From positions 517,338 to 581,337 of the forward strand of contig JADJXN010000001.1 in assembly GCA_016715815.1 (NCBI GenBank): 64,000 nucleotides of DNA. Direction: 5' to 3'. Under the pieces are notes generated by a model. That model had not been told where the DNA came from and did no database searches. It saw nothing but the letters and a program-made list of their open reading frames with translations. This document shows positions 24,905-33,038 of the stretch, piece by piece (position 1 is the first letter of the stretch; the number at the start of each line of letters is the position of its first letter). The DNA is from Oligoflexia bacterium (GTDB lineage Bacteria; Bdellovibrionota; Bdellovibrionia; JABDDW01). Position numbers and translations under genes: made by a program.

Positions 24905-26538
24905 TGAGCATCCTTTGCCTTATTGCGCTTATAATTCATTGAAACTTGGAAGAAATATTTTCCTGTATCAGCTTTCGGAGCAGGGCCAATTTTAAGTTGA
25001 GATAGTTGTGGAACTTGGCTGAGCTTTCTTTGTAACAAGCTAAATTCATCTTTGTTAGCAACAGTTCCTTCAAGTGAGACATTTTCCCCATTAATTTTAA
25101 AATATGTAATATCTAGTTTAATCTGGTTTTTTGAAGGCACGCTTGAAGAAATGTGTTTCATAATTTCTATAGCGGAAAGCATTTGATTGTACTTAATAAT
25201 TTTCTTTTTAGACTCAAGCTCAACCATTTTTTCTTTCACAAATTTTTTAATGGCCTCTGGTTTTGCTTGTGCCTTAGTTAAGCCTAAAGTGTTTGATTTT
25301 GATTGGTCACTAATAAGTTGGTCAATGGCCGCAAGATTACTTTCTGTAAAAGAATATCGCATAAAGCTGTAAATAAAAAAGATACTAAAAACAACAAGGG
25401 AGGATAAAATAACACTCTTATTTTTTTCATAGAAAGCCTTTAAGCTTTGACTTTGTTTAACAAACTCATTTTTTCTTAAATTAATAGCAGGGCTGGTGGG
25501 CTTTCTAACTCCTTCAATGGCAAGTCCTATAGCTACTGCGGCTACTTTTTCAGATTGAGGGGATAAAGCAATTTCCGAAGATAAAAAAGAAGGTAGTGAG
25601 TGTTTAATAACACACGAGACTTCAGTTTCTTTTGTAATGTAGGCATTTAAATTTATAAGCCCACACATTCCACCTGAGAGAAAAATATTTCTGTAATTTA
25701 ATTTATTTTCAGCTTTAAGATCAATCATGGTTCTTTTAACTTCTGAGATGAGAATATTTAAACCATCAGAAATAACTTGGCTAAAGGCGATTTGATCTTC
25801 ATCAGCTCCTTCATGGGAAGTTAATACAAAACCATTGTCCTTCACTCCTTTAAGGGCTTCTAAATGTGGAATTTCATATGCTCGGCTTACATTGGTGACT
25901 AAGTCATAACCACCAAAATAAACTGCACGTGAGCTGCAAAGGGCTCCATTTTTTGTTACGTTTATAATGGTTTTTTTATAACCAATGTGAAGGTAAATAT
26001 CTGAAACTGCAAAAGCATCTTCTGCTTGTTGATTAAAAACCTCTGAGGTTTCAATTAAATTTGAAAGTGCAATACCATCAACTGAAATAATATCAGCATC
26101 AATTCCGCAATCATCTAAGAGCTCAAGAATTTCCTTTACATGTTTTTTATGTGCTGCAATTGCTAAAACATGACTTGAATTTTGGGTCTGAGATATTTTT
26201 CTAAAATCAAAAATGGCTTGTTCGTTATTTAATGGAATATTGTCTTCTAACTCAAAGGGAAGACTTTGAATTATTTTTCTTTTTTCAATAAATGGAAAAT
26301 CTAATACTCTTGAGACAACAAGTTCTGAACCCAAGGCTAAGACAAACTTTGTTTGTAGCGGATCATATTTGGCTGCAATGTCTTTTAATTTTTGAACTTT
26401 TTCAAACCTAATATCTATGCCTTGTTCATGGTTAAGCTCTACTTCATAAAAATCTTTCAATGTGATGGTATTTTTATGGGCAGCAATCTCTGCTACTTTG
26501 ATACTGTAATTACCGATGTCTATACCTATGATGCGCAT
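24901..26538 (-). CDS. gspL: Type II secretion protein L with intact PilM-like actin fold
   Basis: A 545-residue protein. The N-terminal 330 residues form an actin-like cytoplasmic domain starting with GIDIGNYSIKVAEI, the phosphate-binding loop known from PilM, and including FLSGGMCGLINL, an adenosine-type motif. A membrane span near residues 377-394 is followed by a periplasmic ferredoxin-like domain. Most GspL proteins have lost the nucleotide-binding loop, while this one keeps it, so the protein resembles a PilM-PilN fusion. It connects GspE to the pseudopilus assembly platform. Overlaps gspM by four bases and abuts gspK. Confidence 0.88.
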   Translation of the reverse strand: MRIIGIDIGNYSIKVAEIAAHKNTITLKDFYEVELNHEQGIDIRFEKVQKLKDIAAKYDPLQTKFVLALGSELVVSRVLDFPFIEKRKIIQSLPFELEDNIPLNNEQAIFDFRKISQTQNSSHVLAIAAHKKHVKEILELLDDCGIDADIISVDGIALSNLIETSEVFNQQAEDAFAVSDIYLHIGYKKTIINVTKNGALCSSRAVYFGGYDLVTNVSRAYEIPHLEALKGVKDNGFVLTSHEGADEDQIAFSQVISDGLNILISEVKRTMIDLKAENKLNYRNIFLSGGMCGLINLNAYITKETEVSCVIKHSLPSFLSSEIALSPQSEKVAAVAIGLAIEGVRKPTSPAINLRKNEFVKQSQSLKAFYEKNKSVILSSLVVFSIFFIYSFMRYSFTESNLAAIDQLISDQSKSNTLGLTKAQAKPEAIKKFVKEKMVELESKKKIIKYNQMLSAIEIMKHISSSVPSKNQIKLDITYFKINGENVSLEGTVANKDEFSLLQRKLSQVPQLSQLKIGPAPKADTGKYFFQVSMNYKRNKAKDAQ

Positions 26539-27741
26539 CTAATATTCCTGCCAAAATACAATTTGTGGTGGTCCACTCGGCAAAGAACTTGGCTTTGGCG
26601 ATGGACTTGGGCTTGGTGAAGGCTGCTGATTTGGGTTAGTCGCATTGCCTTGAGTTGGGCTAGGCGACGGTGATGGTGTTGGCAGCACTGCAACAAGCTG
26701 TTCTTTTACTTTATCAAAGTCATAGATAATCGCAAAGATTTCTCTCTGTGCTTTTTTGTAAAAACCACGACTTTTTATCCGAAAATTGAATTCTGATTCA
26801 AAGTACAGAGGTATTGGCGGATTTTTATTAAAATTCTCTATATTAATTTTGTTTCTTAAAAAATTTGTGAAGTCATCAATGCTTGTAAACGGACCTTGGT
26901 CTGGATCAGTGCGCCTTTGAATTATTTCATCAGCTACTTTGTCATCAATTTGCTTATCAATACTTCTGATAACCTCTTTAGAAGCCGTGTTGACATTTAT
27001 ACCTTTAATTCCATAAAGGGTGATCCTTGGTAGTAAATGATTAAAAACTTCATCTGTAACACCTGCTACCATATGTAATTCATTAAGAGTTTTAAAGGGG
27101 CGGTTTGTAGGCTTTAATTTTTGATCAATGTTAAAGTAATAACTATTTTCATCCCCGCCATTTAAACTCTGAGTATCTTCGTCCATCCAATCGGTAATAT
27201 TATTGACTACTTCTTCTGGCTTTAGATTTCTGTTTAAATCTGCCCAATCATCATCCTCATCAATTTTATTTTTAATAATAGCTACAAGTTGGTTGTAGCT
27301 TGACTCTTTCAAAATTTTGGATGGAGAGATGAGATCAGTAACATCGATCTTATTACCCTCCGGCTCAATAGTTGTCATAAAGGAGCCATCCATGAGACTA
27401 TTTTTAACAGCCTTATCAAATTCTTGTTTATCGACAAGTCCCATGCTTGATGCTGCATTAGGGGGCCACACTAGTGGGAAGGACCAAATCATTTCAACCA
27501 TGCTTTTTTGCTGACCAGTTAAATTACCAAAGCGTTTAATAATGGTTTTATAAATTTTAATTCTTAGTAAACTTATTTTAACACCTGCTCTAGCTAGGTA
27601 GTAGGCTTTGAGCCTATCCATTTGACTTACTCCTACAGCTAATTCCACTGAGGTGTTATAACCAACTTCCACAGCTAAAAAAGTCATTATCAAAACAGCT
27701 GAAAGAGCCACTAGCATGGCAATACCCCTTTGATTTCTCAT
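26539..27741 (-). CDS. gspK: Type II secretion minor pseudopilin K with proline/serine tail
   Basis: A 400-residue minor pseudopilin that caps the pseudopilus tip. The leader is short (MRNQRG) before the hydrophobic helix IAMLVALSAVLIM, and the large alpha-helical insertion typical of GspK follows, including the INVNTAS motif of its SAM-like fold. The C-terminal 55 residues are low complexity, with PTPSPSPSPT and a second PSPSPSPSP run, unlike the folded ends of standard GspK. It overlaps gspJ by four bases and abuts gspL. Confidence 0.88.
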   Translation of the reverse strand: MRNQRGIAMLVALSAVLIMTFLAVEVGYNTSVELAVGVSQMDRLKAYYLARAGVKISLLRIKIYKTIIKRFGNLTGQQKSMVEMIWSFPLVWPPNAASSMGLVDKQEFDKAVKNSLMDGSFMTTIEPEGNKIDVTDLISPSKILKESSYNQLVAIIKNKIDEDDDWADLNRNLKPEEVVNNITDWMDEDTQSLNGGDENSYYFNIDQKLKPTNRPFKTLNELHMVAGVTDEVFNHLLPRITLYGIKGINVNTASKEVIRSIDKQIDDKVADEIIQRRTDPDQGPFTSIDDFTNFLRNKINIENFNKNPPIPLYFESEFNFRIKSRGFYKKAQREIFAIIYDFDKVKEQLVAVLPTPSPSPSPTQGNATNPNQQPSPSPSPSPKPSSLPSGPPQIVFWQEY

Positions 27742-28568
27742 CTATTAGTACCTCCAGTGCTTGGGGCGGGAGGGGTTGCGGGTACTGGGGCTTTTGGTTC
27801 TGCAAGCTTTATGGGTTCGCCTATCATATTAAGGGCTGCCACTGTAGTAATAGCACTTTTTCTTCCATCTCTTTCAACAACAATATTAATCTCAACAGCT
27901 GCCGGAAACTTTGCTAAAGTTTTTTCATCAAGTGTTTCAAAACTTTTCCATGAGCTCATCCAAGAGGAATCTGAAAGCTCAGTTATATCTGAAGGTAAAA
28001 ATCTAAAATTAAGGCTTTTAACATTTTCAATGAGAACTGTTTCTTTACCTTTTTTTTCAAGATCACCATCTAAAATAGTCGAAATACTTTTTACAAGACC
28101 CTGAGACATTTTTTTATCTTTATAGGATCTTACATTTTTTAAATAATAATTTACTACGGCTTGGTCACTTTCTTTGGAGTTTTTAATTATTCTTTCATTA
28201 CTTAAAGTTGTAAATTTTAAAGAATCAGAGGTGCCTTCAAAAAAAGTAAGTTTTTCTAATGGCACAACAGGGGCCAGGTTAGGGACGGGCTCACCAAATG
28301 GAGAGGGCTTTCCTTGAGCCTTATATTCTTTAACAATTTGATTTTTTACTAACTCATTTACATCAACCCACTGAAAGGCAAGGTTAATATCTTTTACTAA
28401 AAGTGCAACAGTTTCTCTAAGCTGTGAGTCATCATCAATTTCTTTTTCTACTTTTGATTTTATTTTTATACTTCTTTGAATGCTTATAGCTGTCATAGAA
28501 GACATAAAAGCCAGGATTAATATGGCAATAAGAATCTCAATAAGAGTAAAACCATGCTTAGTTGCCAA
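27738..28568 (-). CDS. gspJ: Type II secretion minor pseudopilin J
   Basis: A pseudopilin of about 276 residues with the type IV leader KHGFTLIEILIAI and a hydrophobic N-terminal helix. I prefer the TTG start at 28568 (leader MATKHG) because AGGAG sits six bases upstream and the overlap with gspI is then only 11 bases. An ATG at 28586 gives a longer leader with no ribosome binding site. The C-terminus is Pro/Ala-rich. GspJ forms the tip complex with GspI and GspK. Longer than many GspJ proteins (about 200 residues). Confidence 0.85.
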   Translation of the reverse strand: MATKHGFTLIEILIAILILAFMSSMTAISIQRSIKIKSKVEKEIDDDSQLRETVALLVKDINLAFQWVDVNELVKNQIVKEYKAQGKPSPFGEPVPNLAPVVPLEKLTFFEGTSDSLKFTTLSNERIIKNSKESDQAVVNYYLKNVRSYKDKKMSQGLVKSISTILDGDLEKKGKETVLIENVKSLNFRFLPSDITELSDSSWMSSWKSFETLDEKTLAKFPAAVEINIVVERDGRKSAITTVAALNMIGEPIKLAEPKAPVPATPPAPSTGGTNR

Positions 28569-29043
28569 GGGGGAGCTCCTGATCATACTCAACAAAAAAA
28601 GTGTTTATAGTGTATTTGACTTCTCGTTTTGCAGCCTTTTGAATAACTGTGACTGATACTTCTCTTACGGTTTTTTCAAAATAATCCTGCATTTCTTTAA
28701 TTATTTTTTGAGCCATATCACCGTCGGAAGAATTTTCAGGCATTGGAAAAAGGTTGGGGAACTTAAAAGGCTGAGTTTTTATTTCCCACCGGTACTCTGG
28801 GTAATCACTTCCAAAATCTCCTTTTTCTTCTTCTGGAATCTCAAGAGCAGATTTCTTTTTATTTAATAATTCAAATTCGATAACTTTTTTTTGCAATAGC
28901 TGTGTAACAATGGAGTAAGTCCTAGCTTTTTTAATGGCTCTAAAATTGCCTCCCCAACTTTGCATTAAAACCGTCATAGAAAAGGCTAAAATTAAAAGTG
29001 CAATTAAAACCTCAATAAGGGTAAAGCCGTTTGTATTTTTCAT
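28558..29043 (-). CDS. gspI: Type II secretion minor pseudopilin I
   Basis: A 161-residue pseudopilin with leader MKNTNG and helix FTLIEVLIALLILAFSM, the type IV prepilin pattern with glutamate at position five. The beta-sheet body includes the YRWEIKTQPF strand common in GspI. It nucleates the tip of the pseudopilus with GspJ and GspK. Overlaps gspH by four bases at its start and gspJ at its end. Confidence 0.88.
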   Translation of the reverse strand: MKNTNGFTLIEVLIALLILAFSMTVLMQSWGGNFRAIKKARTYSIVTQLLQKKVIEFELLNKKKSALEIPEEEKGDFGSDYPEYRWEIKTQPFKFPNLFPMPENSSDGDMAQKIIKEMQDYFEKTVREVSVTVIQKAAKREVKYTINTFFVEYDQELPLGN

Positions 29044-29666
29044 GGAATAATATCCCTTAGCTGCACGTTGCCTTCAATGACATCAACTCGACCGGTAAGG
29101 GGGTTGATAATTAAAGAAGTTTCTTTTTTATTAGAATCAATGAGTTTTATAATTGAGCGTTCAATAAGCCCTTGAGGGAAAAAATGAACATAAGCTTTTC
29201 CCTCAGTAACTGGGGCTTCATAGTTTTCTGTTTCTACAGCTAAAAAATTTATTCCTTTGGGAAGCTCAATTGGTTTTTTCATAATAGAGGCGTCAGGGCT
29301 AAAGGGCGACTCTTCATCTTTTTCAATGATACTTCTTTTATATTTTTGGTCTTTTACAGGCTCCACTAAATAGTTAGCGCCTGCAGATTCAACATAAAAT
29401 CTCTGTGGGATTTTTTTCTCTAAGTTCTGAAATTCAATAACAATTCTATAAGTTCTGTTTTTTAGCTTTGCACTGTTATGAATTTGTTTAGTTAAAACAA
29501 CTAAATTTCTAACGATTTTTTTTGATGGAGAGCCAAAGGTTTTTAATAGTCTTGGTCCACCAACAGAGACCACAAGAGCTATTAGAACAAGGACTACAAG
29601 AATTTCTACAAGGCTAAAACCAGATTTTTTACAAATCCTCGCTTGAGATGTCGCGATTATATCCAT
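29040..29666 (-). CDS. gspH: Type II secretion minor pseudopilin H
   Basis: A pseudopilin of 208 residues. The cleavage and helix sequence is KKSGFSLVEILVVLVLIALV. The ATG at 29666 is preferred since AAGGTGG lies just upstream, whereas the longer frame starting 27 bases earlier has no ribosome binding site. The leader is then 16 residues. Even so it overlaps gspG by 38 bases in a different frame, a deep overlap for this operon. GspH links the tip complex to the GspG shaft. Confidence 0.86.
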   Translation of the reverse strand: MDIIATSQARICKKSGFSLVEILVVLVLIALVVSVGGPRLLKTFGSPSKKIVRNLVVLTKQIHNSAKLKNRTYRIVIEFQNLEKKIPQRFYVESAGANYLVEPVKDQKYKRSIIEKDEESPFSPDASIMKKPIELPKGINFLAVETENYEAPVTEGKAYVHFFPQGLIERSIIKLIDSNKKETSLIINPLTGRVDVIEGNVQLRDIIP

Positions 29667-30066
29667 CGCCACCTTCTTTTTTGTCTTTTCCATAAGACTT
29701 TAAAATGTATTTTGAACCATCGCTTGAATAGGAAAGCTCAGAGTTCCAAGGATCTTTTGGCATTTTCTTTAAATAAGGTTCAGGTCCCCAGTTAGCGCAA
29801 CCACTTCCTGGTGGCGTTAGGAGTGCGTTAATACCTTGATCAGTTGTTGGGTAAGCCCCGCAGTCTAAGTTATATTGGTCAAGGTTTTTCCCCACCTCAG
29901 CAATAAGAATTTTTGCCTGATTCATACGGCCTTTTTCTAGTTGCTTATTTACTTGTGTCACCAAAACCGTACCCATTGTTGCAATGATCACAAGCACAAT
30001 CATGATTTCAATAAGGGTCATACCTTTTTGATTTGTTATCATTTTAAAGTTTTTGTTTTCCAGCAT
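29629..30066 (-). CDS. gspG: Type II secretion major pseudopilin G
   Basis: A 145-residue major pseudopilin that builds the pseudopilus shaft. The leader ends QKG before MTLIEIMIVLVII, and the calcium-loop region near the C-terminus (DPWNSELSYSSDG, YGKDKKEGGDG) matches GspG. AYPTTDQG is a family hallmark. I start it at MLENKN, preceded by GAGAGGA. Residue +1 after the cleaved glycine is Met where Phe is usual, which prepilin peptidases tolerate. No prepilin peptidase (gspO) is in the window. Confidence 0.93.
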   Translation of the reverse strand: MLENKNFKMITNQKGMTLIEIMIVLVIIATMGTVLVTQVNKQLEKGRMNQAKILIAEVGKNLDQYNLDCGAYPTTDQGINALLTPPGSGCANWGPEPYLKKMPKDPWNSELSYSSDGSKYILKSYGKDKKEGGDGYNRDISSEDL

Positions 30067-30135
30067 TTTTCCTCTCGATTTGTGGGTATTTATATAAATA
30101 ATAATACGCATTTTACTATACCATGGTCAATTGTT

Positions 30136-31350
30136 TTAGCCAGCAATATTACTCATCTCTAAAATTGGAATCATAATGGAAAACACAATAAATCCTACAA
30201 TAAGACCCATAAAAATAAGCATTATGGGTTCAAGTATGCTGGTTAGACCAGAAATGGCTACATTTACCTGAAAATCATAGGCTTCAGACACTTGGGTGAG
30301 CATGTTTTCAAGCTCGCCAGTTTTTTCACCAATATTAACCATGTGGGTCACAATGGGGGGGAATTCTCCTGATTTTTTTAAAGGGCCGGCCACACTATTA
30401 CCCTCTGATACTTGGTCTCGACATTCAATAATGACTCTTTCAAAAACTTTGTTATCAACAACATTTTTTACAATATCAAAGGCATTAAGCATGGGAACTC
30501 CTCCAGCTAAAAGGGTGCTTAATGTTTTAGCAAACCTTGAAACCGCGATCATTCTCACAAGCTTTCCTACAACAGGAATTTTTAATTTCATTGCATCCCA
30601 TTTGGGACGACCATTCTCAGAGCTGGACCATCTTAAAAACATTAAAATGCTTGCGACAAAACCTATGATCAGCATAAGCCAATAATCAGCAATGAATTTA
30701 CTAATTCCAATTAAAACCTCAGTGTACCAGGGGAGTTGTTTTTCCAAATCTTCAAATATTTGTGTCACTTTGGGTATAACTACAACAAACATAACAATCA
30801 TGACGGCAAAACCAAAAAAAGCCATGATCATAGGGTACATCATAGCGGCGCGCACTTTGTTTCTAAGCTCATTTTGTTTTTCAGTAAATTCCGCAAGGCG
30901 AATTAAAATAATATCTAATGTTCCGGACATCTCGCCAGCCTCACACATAGAAATATAAATGTTTGAAAATATTTTTGGATATTTTCCCAATGCCTTGTGA
31001 AAGCTTGAACCTTCTGTAACCATTTGCCTAATATCACTTACAGCGCTTCTTAAAACTAAATTGTCAACCTGATCCACTAGAGCCGCAAGAGCATCTACAA
31101 GCGGGATCTGAGATTTAATTAAAGTGGCAAGTTGTCGAGTCATTAAAGATAAATCTTGAACGCTGACAGAGCCTCCCGAGCTAAGCTTTGAAGTTTTTTT
31201 TAAGCTTAGTTGTTTTTTATCTTTAAGCTCAGTTACAAAAACACCATCTTTTTTAAGTTTTGCTCTAGCGTTTTTTACGTTATCAGACTCAATATTACCC
31301 TTAATGGTTTTGCCAGCGCTATTAACCCCGCGGTACTCAAATACTGGCAT
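30136..31350 (-). CDS. gspF: Type II secretion inner-membrane platform protein F
   Basis: A 404-residue polytopic protein with two GspF domains and three membrane spans, opening with the typical MPVFEYRGVNSAGK and showing MCEAGEMSGTLD and the matching NIGEKTGELENML in the second repeat. It forms the centre of the inner-membrane platform and contacts the GspE ATPase. Two bases separate it from gspE. After it comes a gap of about 70 bases to gspG. Confidence 0.95.
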   Translation of the reverse strand: MPVFEYRGVNSAGKTIKGNIESDNVKNARAKLKKDGVFVTELKDKKQLSLKKTSKLSSGGSVSVQDLSLMTRQLATLIKSQIPLVDALAALVDQVDNLVLRSAVSDIRQMVTEGSSFHKALGKYPKIFSNIYISMCEAGEMSGTLDIILIRLAEFTEKQNELRNKVRAAMMYPMIMAFFGFAVMIVMFVVVIPKVTQIFEDLEKQLPWYTEVLIGISKFIADYWLMLIIGFVASILMFLRWSSSENGRPKWDAMKLKIPVVGKLVRMIAVSRFAKTLSTLLAGGVPMLNAFDIVKNVVDNKVFERVIIECRDQVSEGNSVAGPLKKSGEFPPIVTHMVNIGEKTGELENMLTQVSEAYDFQVNVAISGLTSILEPIMLIFMGLIVGFIVFSIMIPILEMSNIAG

Positions 31351-31352
31351 GA

Positions 31353-33038
31353 TTAGGTATCCTCTTGGGTTGTAGAGAGAAGCTCCTCAATAGTAGTAAC
31401 ACCACGTAATACTTTTTGTGCGCCATCCTCTCTAAGTGTTTTCATGCCGTGCTCTTGGGCAAGCTTTTTAATAGTTAAGCTGTCTTTATTTTGTAAAATG
31501 AGTTGTCTAATAGGCTCAGTAATGACTAGTAATTCACTGACAACACTTCTTCCAATATAACCTTTTTGATTACATTTTTCACAACCCACAGCTTTAAAAA
31601 CCGTTCCCTTATTGGCCTGCTCTCGGGTAAGCTCAACACTAGCAAGCTCAGCATCTGTAGGGATGTAGGGCTGTTTACAATTAGGGCACAGGTTGCGGAT
31701 CAAGCGTTGTGCTAAAATTCCAACTAATGAAGAGGCTACTAAAAAGGGTTCACAACCCATATCAATAAGTCTTGGTAATGCACCAGCAGAATCATTGGTG
31801 TGAATGGTTGAGAGTACTAAGTGACCAGTGAGTGAGGAGTTAATAGCAATCTCTGCGGTTTCAAGGTCACGTATCTCACCAATCATAATAACATCTGGGT
31901 CTTGACGTAAAATTGCGCGTAAACCGTTTGCAAAAGTAAGATTTATTTTTGGATTTACTTGAATTTGACCAATACCATGAATTCTATTTTCCACTGGGTC
32001 TTCAACGGTAATAATATTTTTTTCTGAATCGTTGATAGTCATAATAGAGGCATATAAAGTTGTAGATTTACCAGAACCAGTAGGGCCTGTGACCAAAAAT
32101 ATTCCGTGCTGTTTGTGTACAATTTCATGAATGAGCTTCATTTGATCTTCGCTAAAGCCAAGCTGCGGAAGTTCTAAAATAACATTACTTCTATCTTGTA
32201 AACGCATCACGATTCTTTCACCATGAGCGGTGGGCACAGTGCTCACACGAATATCAATATCTTTTCCGGCCATTTTAATTGGTATTCTTCCGTCTTGGGG
32301 GAGTCTTTTTTCGGCAATATTTAAATTGGCCATAACCTTTACACGAGAAGTGATTGAATTTTGAAGTTTCTTAGGTGGTTTAAAAATATCGTATAAAACA
32401 CCGTCAATTCTAAAGCGTACCACCATGTCTCGTTCATAAGGTTCAATGTGAATATCTGATGCTTTTTCTTTTACAGATCTAAAAAGTAGAGAATTAACTA
32501 ATTTAATAACAGGAGCATCATCATCAGTGGCTTGTAGTAGATCAATGGGTTCATCAAAATCATAATCGCCTTCTTCAAGACCTTCTATGCTTTCATATGC
32601 AGCAGTGGATTTTTCATAGACTTTATTTATCGCATCTTGAATTTTTAAACTTCCACAAGCAATAGGGACAATGCGCCTTGAAAATAAAGTGCGCATATCA
32701 TCTAAAATTTTAAAATTAAAGGGGTTGCTGGTTAATATTTTAACCTGGTCAGGCTCACTTTTAAACGGCAAAACTTCAAACTGTTTAGCATAATTTATTG
32801 GGATATCACGTACTAAATCTGCGGCAATATCGTTTACCGGAATATCTTTTAAATATTCAATAGAAAAGTGCTGACACAAAATTTGTAAAGCCTCATCACT
32901 GTTAGTGGGGTTTAATTTTGTGTACTTATCTAAAAGCTTTTCACCTTGCGAGTTAGTGAGCAATAAAACTTCATTTATTTGCTCCTCTGTCAATGTGGTG
33001 TGCTTAACAAGTAGGGTGTGGATGGCATCTGCGGCCAT
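31353..33038 (-). CDS. gspE: Type II secretion ATPase E
   Basis: A 561-residue hexameric ATPase that drives pseudopilus assembly. Walker A is GPTGSGKSTT, the Asp box and Walker B-like element DPDVIMIGEIRD, and the His box GHLVLSTIHTND are all present. The four-cysteine zinc site is CPNC plus CEKC. The N-terminal domain (about residues 1-140) is of the T2SSE_N type that binds GspL. It abuts gspD (one shared base) and lies two bases from gspF. Confidence 0.97.
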   Translation of the reverse strand: MAADAIHTLLVKHTTLTEEQINEVLLLTNSQGEKLLDKYTKLNPTNSDEALQILCQHFSIEYLKDIPVNDIAADLVRDIPINYAKQFEVLPFKSEPDQVKILTSNPFNFKILDDMRTLFSRRIVPIACGSLKIQDAINKVYEKSTAAYESIEGLEEGDYDFDEPIDLLQATDDDAPVIKLVNSLLFRSVKEKASDIHIEPYERDMVVRFRIDGVLYDIFKPPKKLQNSITSRVKVMANLNIAEKRLPQDGRIPIKMAGKDIDIRVSTVPTAHGERIVMRLQDRSNVILELPQLGFSEDQMKLIHEIVHKQHGIFLVTGPTGSGKSTTLYASIMTINDSEKNIITVEDPVENRIHGIGQIQVNPKINLTFANGLRAILRQDPDVIMIGEIRDLETAEIAINSSLTGHLVLSTIHTNDSAGALPRLIDMGCEPFLVASSLVGILAQRLIRNLCPNCKQPYIPTDAELASVELTREQANKGTVFKAVGCEKCNQKGYIGRSVVSELLVITEPIRQLILQNKDSLTIKKLAQEHGMKTLREDGAQKVLRGVTTIEELLSTTQEDT

